Shown here one piece after another: positions 19,094-28,636 of a stretch of DNA of 64,000 bases. Source of the stretch: Bacteroidota bacterium (GTDB taxonomy: Bacteria > Bacteroidota > Bacteroidia > Chitinophagales > LD1); assembly GCA_016722375.1 (NCBI GenBank), contig JADKJG010000007.1:225983-289982 (forward strand), written 5' to 3'. The translations under genes and the position numbers were made by a program. Numbering within the stretch: the first letter of the stretch is position 1; each line of letters starts with the position of its first letter. Below the pieces are notes generated by a model, which saw nothing but the letters and a program-made list of their open reading frames with translations, ran no database searches and was not told where the DNA came from.

Positions 19094-20572
19094 GTGCTGA
19101 AACAAGGACTCTATCAGAAACAATTATTAAAACTATCGCCTCAGCAGATTCAACTCATGAAGCTGCTTCTGGTGCCTACCGCCAATTTGGAGCAGCGGAT
19201 TAAAGAGGAATTGGAAATCAATCCGGCATTAGAAGAGAGTGAGGGTGGGATGGAAGAAGAAGACATCACCCTAGCCGATGAACCAAGCGTTTCGTTGGAG
19301 TCGGAAAAAGAAAATGAGGCTGCCGACGAAGAAATAAAGATTGACGATGAGGTGGACATGAGCGAGTATTATGATGAAGATAATGAAGGGGTAGCGGAAT
19401 ATAAAACCGCCGACCCAAGTGCTGTTCACAATCCAGAGGATGAAAAGAAAACTATTCCGACATCGGTAGATTCTTCTTTTCACGAATATCTGGAATCGCA
19501 AGTAGGGATGTTGGATTTAGATGAACGGCAAAAACAGATTGCCTTGCAGTTGATCGGCAGCATAGATGATGATGGCTACCTGCGCCGCGAGCTGGATGCT
19601 GTGATAGATGATTTAGCTTTTGGTCAAAACATTCAGACCAACGTAGAAGAATTAAATCAGGTGCTGACAGAAATAAAGAAAATGGATCCCCCCGGTGTGG
19701 GCGCGCAGACGATTGAAGAGTGTCTATTGCTTCAGTTAATAAGGAAAGAAGATCCCGGCATTTATACAGAGAAAGCGATTTTGATACTCAAAAAACATTT
19801 CGATCTTTTTGCCAAAAGACATTTTGAAAAACTACAGGAATTGTATGGTTTGGAGGATGAGCAGATGCGCTGGGTGATAGAAGAAATTACACAACTCAAT
19901 CCCCGACCAGGAAGTGGCTTTACAGGCGAAACCAATCAAGCGAGGATTACCATCATTCCCGACTATATTTTGAGCAACAGCAGCGGTGAACTACAGGTTT
20001 CCCTTCACTCGGGCAATGCGCCTGAGTTACGCATCAGTAACCAATTCAAGGAAATGATTTCTGTTTACGAAAAGTCGAAAGATAAATCAAAGAGCCAGAA
20101 AGAAACCATGCAGTTTATCAAACAAAAAATTGAAGCTGCCCGATGGTTTATTGATGCGATTCACACCCGTTATAATACCATGATGCAGGTGATGCAGACT
20201 ATTTTAGAGTTACAGCACGATTATCTTAGCACGGGCGATGAGACCCAGATAAAACCAATGATTTTAAAAGATATTGCCGACCGGATAAAAATGGATATTT
20301 CGACGGTGTCGCGTGTGGTAAGCAGTAAATATATAGAAACTGAATTCGGTACCATCCCGCTCAAATTCTTTTTTAGCGAAGGGGTTTCTACCGACAGCGG
20401 CGAAGATGCTTCTACTCGCGAGGTGAAGCGAATTGTGATAAATATAATTTCAGAAGAAGATAAGACGAACCCCATCAGCGATAAGGAATTAACCGATTTG
20501 CTGAATCAAAAGGGGTATAACGTGGCGCGAAAAACAGTGGCTAAATACAGGAACAACTACATATTCCGGTAG
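19094..20572 (+). CDS. rpoN: RNA polymerase sigma-54 factor
   Basis: 492 residues, starting at GTG. Region I is Gln/Leu-rich (LKLSPQQIQLMKLLLVPTANLEQRI). An acidic region II spans about 55-110. The core-binding domain follows (LDLDERQKQIALQLIGSID and NPRPGSGF). The C-terminal RpoN box is ARKTVAKYR near residue 480. RpoN directs polymerase to -24/-12 promoters and needs an enhancer-binding ATPase; none is encoded in this window. It is convergent with rplL, and a shared terminator lies between them. Confidence 0.97.
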   Translation: MLKQGLYQKQLLKLSPQQIQLMKLLLVPTANLEQRIKEELEINPALEESEGGMEEEDITLADEPSVSLESEKENEAADEEIKIDDEVDMSEYYDEDNEGVAEYKTADPSAVHNPEDEKKTIPTSVDSSFHEYLESQVGMLDLDERQKQIALQLIGSIDDDGYLRRELDAVIDDLAFGQNIQTNVEELNQVLTEIKKMDPPGVGAQTIEECLLLQLIRKEDPGIYTEKAILILKKHFDLFAKRHFEKLQELYGLEDEQMRWVIEEITQLNPRPGSGFTGETNQARITIIPDYILSNSSGELQVSLHSGNAPELRISNQFKEMISVYEKSKDKSKSQKETMQFIKQKIEAARWFIDAIHTRYNTMMQVMQTILELQHDYLSTGDETQIKPMILKDIADRIKMDISTVSRVVSSKYIETEFGTIPLKFFFSEGVSTDSGEDASTREVKRIVINIISEEDKTNPISDKELTDLLNQKGYNVARKTVAKYRNNYIFR

Positions 20573-20618
20573 CTAGGTTGCGAAGAGTTCTTTAAAGCGG
20601 AAATAAATTTAGAGACAT

Positions 20619-20645
20619 AAAAACCCCGAACAAAGCCGGGGTTTT
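20619..20645. terminator. Bidirectional terminator between rpoN and rplL
   Basis: AAAACCCCG pairs with CGGGGTTTT across a short loop, with A/T runs on both sides. It can serve both convergent genes. Confidence 0.85.
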
Positions 20646-20667
20646 CAATTAGATGATGAAATGAGAT

Positions 20668-21045
20668 TTACTTAACCTCTACTTCAGCTCCTGCGTCCTC
20701 CAATTTCTTCTTGAGGTCTTCGGCAGTTGCCTTATCTACTTTCTCTTTGATTGGTTTTGGAGCGCCATCAACTAAATCCTTAGCTTCTTTCAAGCCCAGG
20801 CCAGTCAAATCTTTAACCAACTTCACCACGTTCAATTTTTGAGCGCCGGCTGCTTTCAGAATTACATCGAATTCTGTCTTTTCAGCCACTGCACCTGCAC
20901 CGCCACCTGCCGGGCCTGCTACCATTGCAACTGCTGCTGCTGCTGGCTCGATACCGTAATCTGCTTTCAAAATGGTTGCGAGTTCTTGAACGTCTTTTAC
21001 AGACAAGTTCACTAATTGTTCTGCTAATGTTTTTAAATCTGCCAT
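20668..21045 (-). CDS. rplL: 50S ribosomal protein L7/L12
   Basis: 125 residues. The N-terminal dimerisation domain (LAEQLVNLSVKDVQELATIL), Ala/Gly-rich hinge (AAAVAMVAGPAGGGAGA) and C-terminal factor-binding domain (LNVVKLVKDLTGLGLKEAK) are all present. It forms the ribosomal stalk that recruits translation factors. It stands alone: no rplJ lies upstream and no rpoB downstream, unlike the usual rplJ-rplL-rpoBC order. Its own promoter is seen at 21189-21218, giving a leader of about 140 nt. Confidence 0.98.
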   Translation of the reverse strand: MADLKTLAEQLVNLSVKDVQELATILKADYGIEPAAAAVAMVAGPAGGGAGAVAEKTEFDVILKAAGAQKLNVVKLVKDLTGLGLKEAKDLVDGAPKPIKEKVDKATAEDLKKKLEDAGAEVEVK

Positions 21046-21188
21046 GTTATCTGTTTTTTATTTTGTTAAACCATATTGTGCTTTCCTGATACGTTCGCCT
21101 AAATGTTCTCACACACATCGGTAAACTTATCCTGAAAGAACGACCCCGGTTTCGATTAAAGTTGGAAGCAATTCCGAAAACGGGACGG

Positions 21189-21218
21189 CAAAAGTAAAAT
21201 TTCCAACCAGTTATACAA
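21189..21218 (-). promoter_or_regulatory. Bacteroidetes-type promoter of rplL
   Basis: On the minus strand TTG (21216-21218) and TACTTTTG (21189-21196) are separated by 19 bp. This matches the TTG-N17-23-TAnnTTTG consensus of the primary sigma factor in Bacteroidota. Confidence 0.7.
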
Positions 21219-21430
21219 ATATTTGTTCGGGACAAAAATAGGGATATGCGTTTCCAATCAATATTCGGGTATAATAATCTGCTTACACCGTTTAAGAATT
21301 ATTAGCCCGACAGAAGTCGGAACTATCCAAGCAAAAACCAGGGATTCAATGTAAAATGGCAGCACGAAAGTAAATGCTTGGCAAATTATCTGGCTGCTTA
21401 AATCTGGTCAGGGACACCTATTTTTATCTG

Positions 21431-21661
21431 TTTTGATGTAAAAAGAGGCCGTTTGAAGCAAAACAGTTCGCGTTTGCATATAAACGTGAACTGTTTTGGT
21501 GCAAACGCGAGCTGTTTTGGTGCGAATAGATCAGGTTTGAGTGCGAACAGCATCTGTCTTGATGCAAACAGATGCTATTTTGGTCCATTTCGAAAGTGTT
21601 TTGATGCAGACACGTTCTGTTTGCATCAAAACACTTCAAGTTTGTATCAGATCATCATTGC
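21431..21661. repeat. Array B: 11 tandem units of exactly 21 bp
   Basis: Eleven 21-bp units follow each other without indels. The degenerate consensus is about TTTTGRTGCAAACAG followed by a variable stretch often ending CTG. Units differ from each other at many positions, so the array is old or under a loose constraint. Both strands contain 71-72-codon open frames across it, which is a by-product of the period being a multiple of 3. It is intergenic, between rplL and a small metallopeptidase-like gene. Confidence 0.88.
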
Positions 21662-22479
21662 AGGGGTGTAAAAGCCGGTTAATCAGGTATTAGAACTGTC
21701 AGCACTCATCCGCAGATGAGATGGATTCTATCCATTTGGAAGATGTCGGCATACATTTTTGTAGCCAGCATCTTCTTAAAGAACAGAAGCCGCCCTCACT
21801 ATTACTATGCTCCTCCTTAACTTAACGGCATAGCATTTCAGGATTGAACAAACGCCATCGGATATGAGCTATGTGTGTATGAATCCTTCGGATTCAATAC
21901 AAGCATCGGATACAAGAAAACCTCCATCTTGAATTATGAAAAGGTCTATTAAACAGTGGCACCCAAGTATTTTGACTATGCCCAGATTACACAAGTAGGA
22001 ATTTGCGATATTCGTCAATAACTACATGGACTTATTCCTTCGTACATTTCCTTAAAACTAAAGAATTCCGCTCGAATAGGCGGTTTTCATTCAATAAACA
22101 TGCATTTTTGATGTCAAAACACATGTTTTGCAACATTTTAATAAAAGAATGATTGTGGTTTTTCGTCTAATTCAATAAAATCTGGTGGAATTGTTAAAAA
22201 TCGAACAGCAACCTGTCTATCTAAGGGCCATGGAATACGGCAAAAAACAACAATAACTGATTGCCCCGCAAATGTTTACAGCCGACCAAGCAATAGGACA
22301 TAGCTTATGTTTAACTTTATCAATACATATACTGGAATGGGTTTTTAACATAAACTCAGCATTAATTATTGCAAGTTTGTAGTCCGGCACATGTTTAAAG
22401 AGACGCAAAGCATGAATTTTTGTAAAACATGAAAGGAAGCTAATAGAATCAGAATTAAAGAACAGAAAAATAAGGAATT
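21662..22479. other. Long intergenic region, nothing recognised except a small hairpin
   Basis: No coding frame with family resemblance was found in 818 bp. A perfect hairpin GAATCC-TTC-GGATTC lies near 21891-21905. The near-repeat GCATCGGATA/CCATCGGATA occurs twice around it. The composition is A+T-rich near 22100-22200. Confidence 0.4.
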
Positions 22480-22731
22480 ATGAAACGGAGACCAAAACTT
22501 AGAGTCATTGAAATGAAATTGGGAAGAAATCAGGCAGTCGGTATGGCTGATTTTGAAAACAATAATATCCTAGTTGATCCTCGTCAAAAACCTTACGAGT
22601 ATCTTAATACTATGGTGCATGAATTGATTCATCACATGGCTCCAACCTGGAGTGAAACGAGAGTTATCTGGTGGGCGGGAAGAATCTCGCGCTTCTTGTG
22701 GGTTCATAATTACCGGCAGGTGAAGCAATAG
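22480..22731 (+). CDS. Small HExxH metallopeptidase-like protein
   Basis: 83 residues. The centre carries VHELIHHMAPTWSE, an HExxH zinc-binding motif followed 9 residues later by a Glu that could be the third ligand. The N-terminal part (RPKLRVIEMKLGRNQAVGMA) and DPRQKPYEYLNTMVHE resemble SprT-like or phage-type mini metallopeptidases, which are usually larger. The C-terminus is aromatic and basic (ISRFLWVHNYRQVKQ). ATG start, isolated between long non-coding stretches. The substrate is unknown, and it might be a truncated or minimal enzyme. Confidence 0.65.
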   Translation: MKRRPKLRVIEMKLGRNQAVGMADFENNNILVDPRQKPYEYLNTMVHELIHHMAPTWSETRVIWWAGRISRFLWVHNYRQVKQ

Positions 22732-22765
22732 GGAGTTTTCCATTTCTCAATTTTATTTAAGTTTA

Positions 22766-22794
22766 TTGTGGTGTCTGAATAATATTTATATTTG
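22766..22794 (+). promoter_or_regulatory. Bacteroidetes-type promoter of the PKD giant and porP-like gene
   Basis: TTG (22766-22768) and TATATTTG (22787-22794) are 18 bp apart, a full match to TTG-N-TAnnTTTG. The start codon is about 90 bp downstream. Confidence 0.65.
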
Positions 22795-22885
22795 GACATG
22801 TTGGTTGCTATTGTGGAGGGCAACGTAACTCAATGGGACAACTGGTTTTTGTTTTAATTTATCTCCGTACAATGATAGGGCGCGC

Positions 22886-25800
22886 GTGAGAACGGTTTTA
22901 CTTGCTTCATTTCTTTTAGTGTTATCTGCGAAAGCATTTGCTTTAGGAGAGTCGTTGTCGGGAATGAAGCGCCCCTCTGAAATGCGTTTTACTGAAAACA
23001 AAGGGCAGTGGGACGACCAAATACTTTTCCGGGCCAGTGTTCCTAATGGGCACGTTATCTTAGAAAAAAATGGGTTCTACTTTATCCTATATTCCGGAGA
23101 GGAGTTATCGCATCTGCACCACCCCAGTCAAACAAAAGAGGCGACGGTTAAAGGTCATGCCTTCAAAGAAACATTTGTCGGTGCAAATCCTCAGGCAGTT
23201 TTAAAGGGCAGAAGCGCCTATTCAGATTATGCCAACTTTTATATTGGCAAGGATCCAGCGCATTGGGCATCAGAAGTCAAAATTTATCCTCAAATAAAGT
23301 ATGAGCAACTGTATCATGGAATTGATTTACTGTTTCAAACCAAAGGGGCAGATTTATTAAAGTATGATCTGATTGTTCATCCGGGTGCTAATGCTTCGCA
23401 GATAAAATGGCGGTACGAAGGGGTTGAACAACTGAAATTACGGAAAGGAGAATTATTAATCCGCACTTCGGTGGGCGATATTGTGGAGCAAAAACCATTT
23501 GCCTATCAAGAAATTAATGGTGAGAAAAAAGAGGTGCGTTGCTCTTTCTCCTTAGATAGCACCGAGGTGTCTTTTTCTATGCCGGAAGGATATGACGCTC
23601 GTTATGACCTTATCATTGACCCCACCATCGAATTTTCTACCTATACCGGTTCTACTTATGATAATTGGGGATATACAGCCACCTATGATTTCGACGGGAA
23701 CATGTATGTGGGTGGATATGTCAATGGTTTTGGACAGCTTGCTCCGGGATATCCAACTACTTTAGGTGCTTTTCAAGCCACCTGGCAGGGTGGCTCAGGC
23801 TCCAATATGGGAAACGGCAATGGCATCGGCTTTGCTTGTGACATGGGCATCTCAAAGTTTTCGAGCAATGGAGCAGCCTTGCTTTATAGCACTTATCTTG
23901 GGGGAACTGACAATGAAACGCCGAACTCATTAGTAGTGGACGCGCAGAATAACTTGATTATTTATGGGGTAAGTTATTCTACTGATTTCCCGGTTTCTCC
24001 CAATGCTTATAATCCTATCTACGGAGGAGGAGGCGATATTGTAGTGACCAAATTTAATGCAGCAGGAACAGCATTGATCGGCTCCACGTTTATTGGTGGC
24101 GCAGGTATTGATGGCATGAACGGAGACCCCGGAGAATTTACTTCAGGGAATTTGAAACGAAACTACGGAGATCAAAATCGCGGAGAAGTGAACGTGGATA
24201 AGGCCGATAATATTTATGTAGCTAGTTGTACTTCATCGCCCAATTTTCCTGTTACCGCTGGTGCTTTTCAATCCACTTTAGGAGGTGTGCAGGATGGATG
24301 TGCTTTTAAGTTAAATGATAATTGCTCTCAACTTTTATGGAGTAGTTTCATCGGAGGTATTAGTGATGATGCTTGCTATTCACTCGACATTGGACCCAAT
24401 GGCACACTTTATATTGCTGGCGGAACAATGAGTAATAATTTCCCAACTACTGTCGGGTCTTTAAACGCCACGTACCAGGGCGGAACTTATGATGGATTCG
24501 TTGCGCACATTAATAATACGGGAACCCAGCTATTGGCCTCCTCCTACATAGGCACCGTCGGAAATGACCAAGTGTATTTTGTCAAATTAGATGCCCACGG
24601 AGATGTATATTTTGTGGGTCAAACCACCGGTCAGTATCCGGTACTCAATGCTCCTTATTCTAACCCGAACAGCGGACAGTTTATCGCCAAGGTTAATTCA
24701 TCATTAAGCATGGTCAACTATTCAACCGTATTTGGCAATGGAGACGGCCAGCCTAATATTTCTCCAACTGCCTTTCTGGTTGACACCTGCGAAAATGTTT
24801 ATGTGGCAGGTTGGGGTGCAGGTATAGGCAGTATATTTTCTTCCTACAATCCTACTTTCCAAAATATTATGACCAATATGCCACTAAGTGCCGATGCGAT
24901 GCAGACGACTACTGATGGTGTTGATTTCTACTTTTTCGTTTTGGGCAAAAACGCTCAAAATATCCTCTATGGCTCCTACTTCGGCGGTGCAGGAAATGGT
25001 TTTTCTACCGGTATAGAACACGTGGACGGAGGAACCAGCCGGTTTGATAGCCGAGGAGTTATTTATGAAGCCATCTGCGCGGGCTGCGGAGGAAATTCTA
25101 TTACTCCCACCACACCGGGGAGTTGGTCGCCTACCAACCGCAGCAGCAATTGCAATGAATTGGGGTTGAAAATTGCTTTCAACCTAGCCGGAACCAGTGT
25201 CTCGATACAAGCCTCTCCCCGCGCCACCGGTTGCGTGCCACTCACGGTTCAATTTCAAAGTACGGTGACTAATACTCAATCTATTATCTGGCATTTTGGC
25301 GACGGCACCACTTCCACATTGGGAAACCCCGCACATACTTTTACTGATACAGGTACCTATTATGTGATGCTCATCGGCTTTGATCCCAACTCTTGTAACA
25401 TTACCGATACTGCCCGTTTAATTGTTTGGGTTCGCAATGATTTCTTGTCGGCTGATTTTTCTCCATCGGTCACCATCACTTGCGACAGCAATCATATCGC
25501 TCTGTCTTCCTCCGGTTTTTCAACCACCAAATATTCATGGAATATGGGAGACAACACCAACTATACTACACAATCCGTACAACATAAATATACGTCACCC
25601 GGCAACTATAATATCCGGTTAATCATCACTGATTCTACCAAATGTAATTTGACGGATACCTTTATCCGACAGGTAACCATTTTACCGACCGTCCGAGCTG
25701 ATTTTGCTCCAACCTCTTCGCGAGGTTGTATTCCACACACAGCGAGTTTCAACGTTCCTTTTGTTTCTACCGCCTCTTACCAATGGTTTTTTGGCGATGG

Positions 25801-27445
25801 AACAACGGGAAATACTTCCTCCGTTTCACATACCTATACTACGGTGGATACGTTCCATGTAATGCTGCTTGTGAAAGATGCTTCATCCTGCAACAAAACA
25901 GATACCGCCTACGGATTGGTCATTACCATTGATTCATCTACCAATGCCGATTTTCATTTTATACGAACCTTTATCAATTGCGACACGGTACTCATTACTG
26001 CCTGGTCTGATTATCAAGGGGAGGATTCGGAGGTATGGGATTTTGGCGACGGAACTCAAATAGCCAACACAGATACGGTATCACATATTTATTCAGTAGC
26101 CGGAACATACACCCTCACTCATTTTCTGACAGATTCCAAAATGGCTTGCCATCCAATAGACACATCCAAGATTACGACTAGTCTTAATCCACTGAACATA
26201 TCCATCTCCATTCAAGATACGAGCGGTTGCTCTCCTTTGAATCTCCGTTTCGCAGGCACATCTGGATTACCAACGACTCAATATTTCTGGCATTTTGGTG
26301 ATGGAGATTCTGCAAGTGGAAATAATGTTGTGCATCTATATCAGGGTTCCGGTACATTTCAAGTCAAGTTGGTTGCCGTTGATTCAAATACTTGCACCGG
26401 GATAGACTCCGTCTTTGCTCTTGTAACACTTGCAAACGATTCAGTAATCGCTGATTTCAAATTAGATATTCTGAATGATTGCGACTCTAACCTAGTGGTT
26501 GATTTGACGAACCAAAGTACCAACGCGGCACAATACTTTTGGAACTTTGGCGATGGTACTTCTTCCTCTGCTATGGACGAAAACCATACATATCATTCTC
26601 CCGGTTCTTATGCCATTACTCTGCTTGTGGTGGATAACAACCGATGCCATCCCATTGATTCTATGACGAAAACGGTGAGGCTTCTTCCAAATTCCAATGC
26701 TGAATTCAACGCGCTGAATGTGTGTGAAGAATATGCTGTTCAGTTTGAAAATCTGAGCAATCCCAACGCACGCTTTATATGGAATTTCGGTGATGCACAT
26801 ACCTCTACTTCCTTCGCTCCTGCTCATTATTATAAACCGTCCGGAGTTTATACCGTTCACTTGATAATAATTGATTCAGCCAGTTGTAATGTAAGAGATA
26901 CGGCGATTCACAACGTAGAAGTATATCCGCAGCCAAGCGCCGGATTTCTGATTGCAAACGATACTTTCAAATTTGAAACACCCATCCAACTGCGCAACAA
27001 CAGCATTGACTATGACCACCTTTTGTGGGACATGGGTGATGGCACTTTATTGGAGGACGAAACCGATCCGCTCTACACTTATCAGAAACCCGGTTGGTTC
27101 AGCATCTGCCTGATGGCTTCTAATGATGTTTGTATTGACACCCAATGTCGCAACGTTTACATTTCCTATTCGGGAATCATCGGAGTACCCAATGCCTTTT
27201 CGCCAAATGGCGATCACATCAATGATTTTGTTCGCGTCGAGGGCCGGGGAATTGTGGAAATGACCTTTCGTATCTTTAATCGCTGGGGTGAAAAGGTTTT
27301 TGAAACAAAGGATCAGCACCTAGGCTGGAATGGAGTGTATAAGGGCGCCCTGCAGGAGATGGATACTTATACCTATACTTTGAATGCAACATTGGTTGAT
27401 GGGCAGTTTGTAACCATGAAAGGGAACATCACTTTATTGAGATGA
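22886..27445 (+). CDS. Giant PKD-repeat surface protein with T9SS type B (gliding-motility-associated) C-terminus
   Basis: 1519 residues from a GTG start, with a signal peptide (MRTVLLASFLLVLSAKAFAL). Residues about 30-230 form the conserved N-terminal domain often preceding SBBP repeats (FTENKGQWDDQILFRA, HGIDLLF). About 240-640 has beta-propeller SBBP-like units (YSTYLGGTDNE, GSTFIGGAG, SSFIGGISDD). About eight PKD domains follow (WHFGDGT, WFFGDGT, WDFGDGT, WNFGDGT). The last 85 residues are the CHU_C/type B sorting domain (VPNAFSPNGDHINDF, FNRWGEKVFE, GNITLLR). It is predicted to be exported by T9SS. Its stop overlaps the next start (ATGA), so the two are translationally coupled. Confidence 0.92.
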   Translation: MRTVLLASFLLVLSAKAFALGESLSGMKRPSEMRFTENKGQWDDQILFRASVPNGHVILEKNGFYFILYSGEELSHLHHPSQTKEATVKGHAFKETFVGANPQAVLKGRSAYSDYANFYIGKDPAHWASEVKIYPQIKYEQLYHGIDLLFQTKGADLLKYDLIVHPGANASQIKWRYEGVEQLKLRKGELLIRTSVGDIVEQKPFAYQEINGEKKEVRCSFSLDSTEVSFSMPEGYDARYDLIIDPTIEFSTYTGSTYDNWGYTATYDFDGNMYVGGYVNGFGQLAPGYPTTLGAFQATWQGGSGSNMGNGNGIGFACDMGISKFSSNGAALLYSTYLGGTDNETPNSLVVDAQNNLIIYGVSYSTDFPVSPNAYNPIYGGGGDIVVTKFNAAGTALIGSTFIGGAGIDGMNGDPGEFTSGNLKRNYGDQNRGEVNVDKADNIYVASCTSSPNFPVTAGAFQSTLGGVQDGCAFKLNDNCSQLLWSSFIGGISDDACYSLDIGPNGTLYIAGGTMSNNFPTTVGSLNATYQGGTYDGFVAHINNTGTQLLASSYIGTVGNDQVYFVKLDAHGDVYFVGQTTGQYPVLNAPYSNPNSGQFIAKVNSSLSMVNYSTVFGNGDGQPNISPTAFLVDTCENVYVAGWGAGIGSIFSSYNPTFQNIMTNMPLSADAMQTTTDGVDFYFFVLGKNAQNILYGSYFGGAGNGFSTGIEHVDGGTSRFDSRGVIYEAICAGCGGNSITPTTPGSWSPTNRSSNCNELGLKIAFNLAGTSVSIQASPRATGCVPLTVQFQSTVTNTQSIIWHFGDGTTSTLGNPAHTFTDTGTYYVMLIGFDPNSCNITDTARLIVWVRNDFLSADFSPSVTITCDSNHIALSSSGFSTTKYSWNMGDNTNYTTQSVQHKYTSPGNYNIRLIITDSTKCNLTDTFIRQVTILPTVRADFAPTSSRGCIPHTASFNVPFVSTASYQWFFGDGTTGNTSSVSHTYTTVDTFHVMLLVKDASSCNKTDTAYGLVITIDSSTNADFHFIRTFINCDTVLITAWSDYQGEDSEVWDFGDGTQIANTDTVSHIYSVAGTYTLTHFLTDSKMACHPIDTSKITTSLNPLNISISIQDTSGCSPLNLRFAGTSGLPTTQYFWHFGDGDSASGNNVVHLYQGSGTFQVKLVAVDSNTCTGIDSVFALVTLANDSVIADFKLDILNDCDSNLVVDLTNQSTNAAQYFWNFGDGTSSSAMDENHTYHSPGSYAITLLVVDNNRCHPIDSMTKTVRLLPNSNAEFNALNVCEEYAVQFENLSNPNARFIWNFGDAHTSTSFAPAHYYKPSGVYTVHLIIIDSASCNVRDTAIHNVEVYPQPSAGFLIANDTFKFETPIQLRNNSIDYDHLLWDMGDGTLLEDETDPLYTYQKPGWFSICLMASNDVCIDTQCRNVYISYSGIIGVPNAFSPNGDHINDFVRVEGRGIVEMTFRIFNRWGEKVFETKDQHLGWNGVYKGALQEMDTYTYTLNATLVDGQFVTMKGNITLLR

Positions 27446-28533
27446 AGACGAGTTTACAGTTGGCGGTTCACAGTTCACGGATATGGAAGAATCTTTCATA
27501 CAAATTTGCCTTCTGTTTTTTTATTGTCCTCAACGGTCCATCGTTAACGGTCAAAGCTCAGGACATTCACTTCACTCAATTCTTTACCACGCCTCTCATC
27601 CTTAATCCGGCACAAACCGGTTATTACGACGGCAACTATCGAATCGGTTTCAACTTTAAAGCACAATGGCCTTGGGCGGCCCCAAACTCCACTTACAATT
27701 ACCACACAGAATCACCCTACATTGATTTTTCTTTCGGCGAACGCAAAATTAAAACCGGTTGGATGGGCATTGGGTTACACTTCTTGAATGACGAAGCCGG
27801 TGATGGTCGTCTGACTTCTCGTCGGTTTGGATTGAGCTATGCCTATCATCAATCTTTCGACAAGAAACATCGCTACGTTCTTTCGGCCGGCGCTTCGCTG
27901 AACTATGTGGTGCGCTCTGTAGATTATGACAAATTCTATTTCAACAATCAGTGGATTGAAGATAACGGCTTTGATCCTTCGGTGAATTCAAACGAACCTT
28001 TCACCCATCAGTCTTTCAGTTTCTTTGATGTAAGTGCGGGTTTGCATTTTGGCGCTAGGGTGTCAGAGAAAGTGAAGCTCGGCGGCGGCTTTTCTTTATT
28101 ACACATTAACCGTCCTAAAAATTCATTTTATGGAGGCAACGTACGTCTGGGCTTCCGCTATCAAGCGAATGTGAGTGCAGACTATCAAATCTCGAATAGC
28201 TTTTCTTTAAGTCTTCAGGCCTATTACGGTTATGAAAAGAAATCTTCCGAAATTATGTTCGGCTCTTTAGCAGGATATAGTTTTCAAAGCCGGAAGAATG
28301 TAGTGGGCGATCACATGCTATATCTCGGCGCATACTACCGCCTCAAAGATGCCCTAGCTCCGGTGCTGGGCTATCAATATAAATCAACGCGCATCTTGCT
28401 GAACTACGATATAACTCTTTCCAAGTTGATGCCCACAGGAAGAGCCAACGGCGGACCGGAACTTTCCATTGTTCACATTGGTAAATGGAATAAAGAATTT
28501 AACGGGAAGAAAGTTTATTGCCCCAGAATGTAA
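27442..28533 (+). CDS. PorP/SprF family T9SS-associated outer membrane protein
   Basis: 363 residues. It has a hydrophobic N-terminal segment, then the hallmark DIHFTQFFTTPLILNPAQTGYYDGNYRIGFN of PorP/SprF proteins, followed by many amphipathic strands of a beta-barrel. In known systems PorP/SprF partners bind type B cargo and help deliver it to the surface. Here the 4-bp overlap with the type B PKD giant suggests a dedicated cargo-partner pair. The start at 27442 was chosen because of the ATGA coupling. Confidence 0.93.
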   Translation: MKTSLQLAVHSSRIWKNLSYKFAFCFFIVLNGPSLTVKAQDIHFTQFFTTPLILNPAQTGYYDGNYRIGFNFKAQWPWAAPNSTYNYHTESPYIDFSFGERKIKTGWMGIGLHFLNDEAGDGRLTSRRFGLSYAYHQSFDKKHRYVLSAGASLNYVVRSVDYDKFYFNNQWIEDNGFDPSVNSNEPFTHQSFSFFDVSAGLHFGARVSEKVKLGGGFSLLHINRPKNSFYGGNVRLGFRYQANVSADYQISNSFSLSLQAYYGYEKKSSEIMFGSLAGYSFQSRKNVVGDHMLYLGAYYRLKDALAPVLGYQYKSTRILLNYDITLSKLMPTGRANGGPELSIVHIGKWNKEFNGKKVYCPRM

Positions 28534-28535
28534 AC

Positions 28536-28636
28536 AGCCCCCTAACCCCCAAAGGGGGAATAAAGACACTATAAAATCCAAGAGTAAAACTCATTCGTTA
28601 TGGGTCACCAGTTCCTCCTTCGGGGGTTAGGGGGCT
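28536..28636. repeat. Inverted repeat with perfect 15-bp arms between porP-like and POT genes
   Basis: AGCCCCCTAACCCCC (28536-28550) and GGGGGTTAGGGGGCT (28622-28636) are exact reverse complements. The inner sequence repeats CCCCCAAAGGGGG-type mini-hairpins. The right arm ends on the first base of the POT stop codon. It is an interspersed repeat of a type common in Bacteroidota, and may also act as a transcription barrier between convergent genes. Confidence 0.65.

Noticed and set aside
21431..21661. Iterons of a replication origin
   Set aside because: The unit length fits plasmid iterons, but there is no Rep initiator, no DnaA boxes were recognised and the units are too diverged.
21424..21671. 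Two opposite-strand ORFs of 71-72 codons in array B
   Set aside because: Both strands being open is expected from a 21-bp repeat lacking stop codons; no other coding evidence.
21934..21960. Lone end of the GACTTCTT element family
   Set aside because: AAAAGGTCTATTAAA resembles the right end only weakly and no partner end was found within 300 bp.
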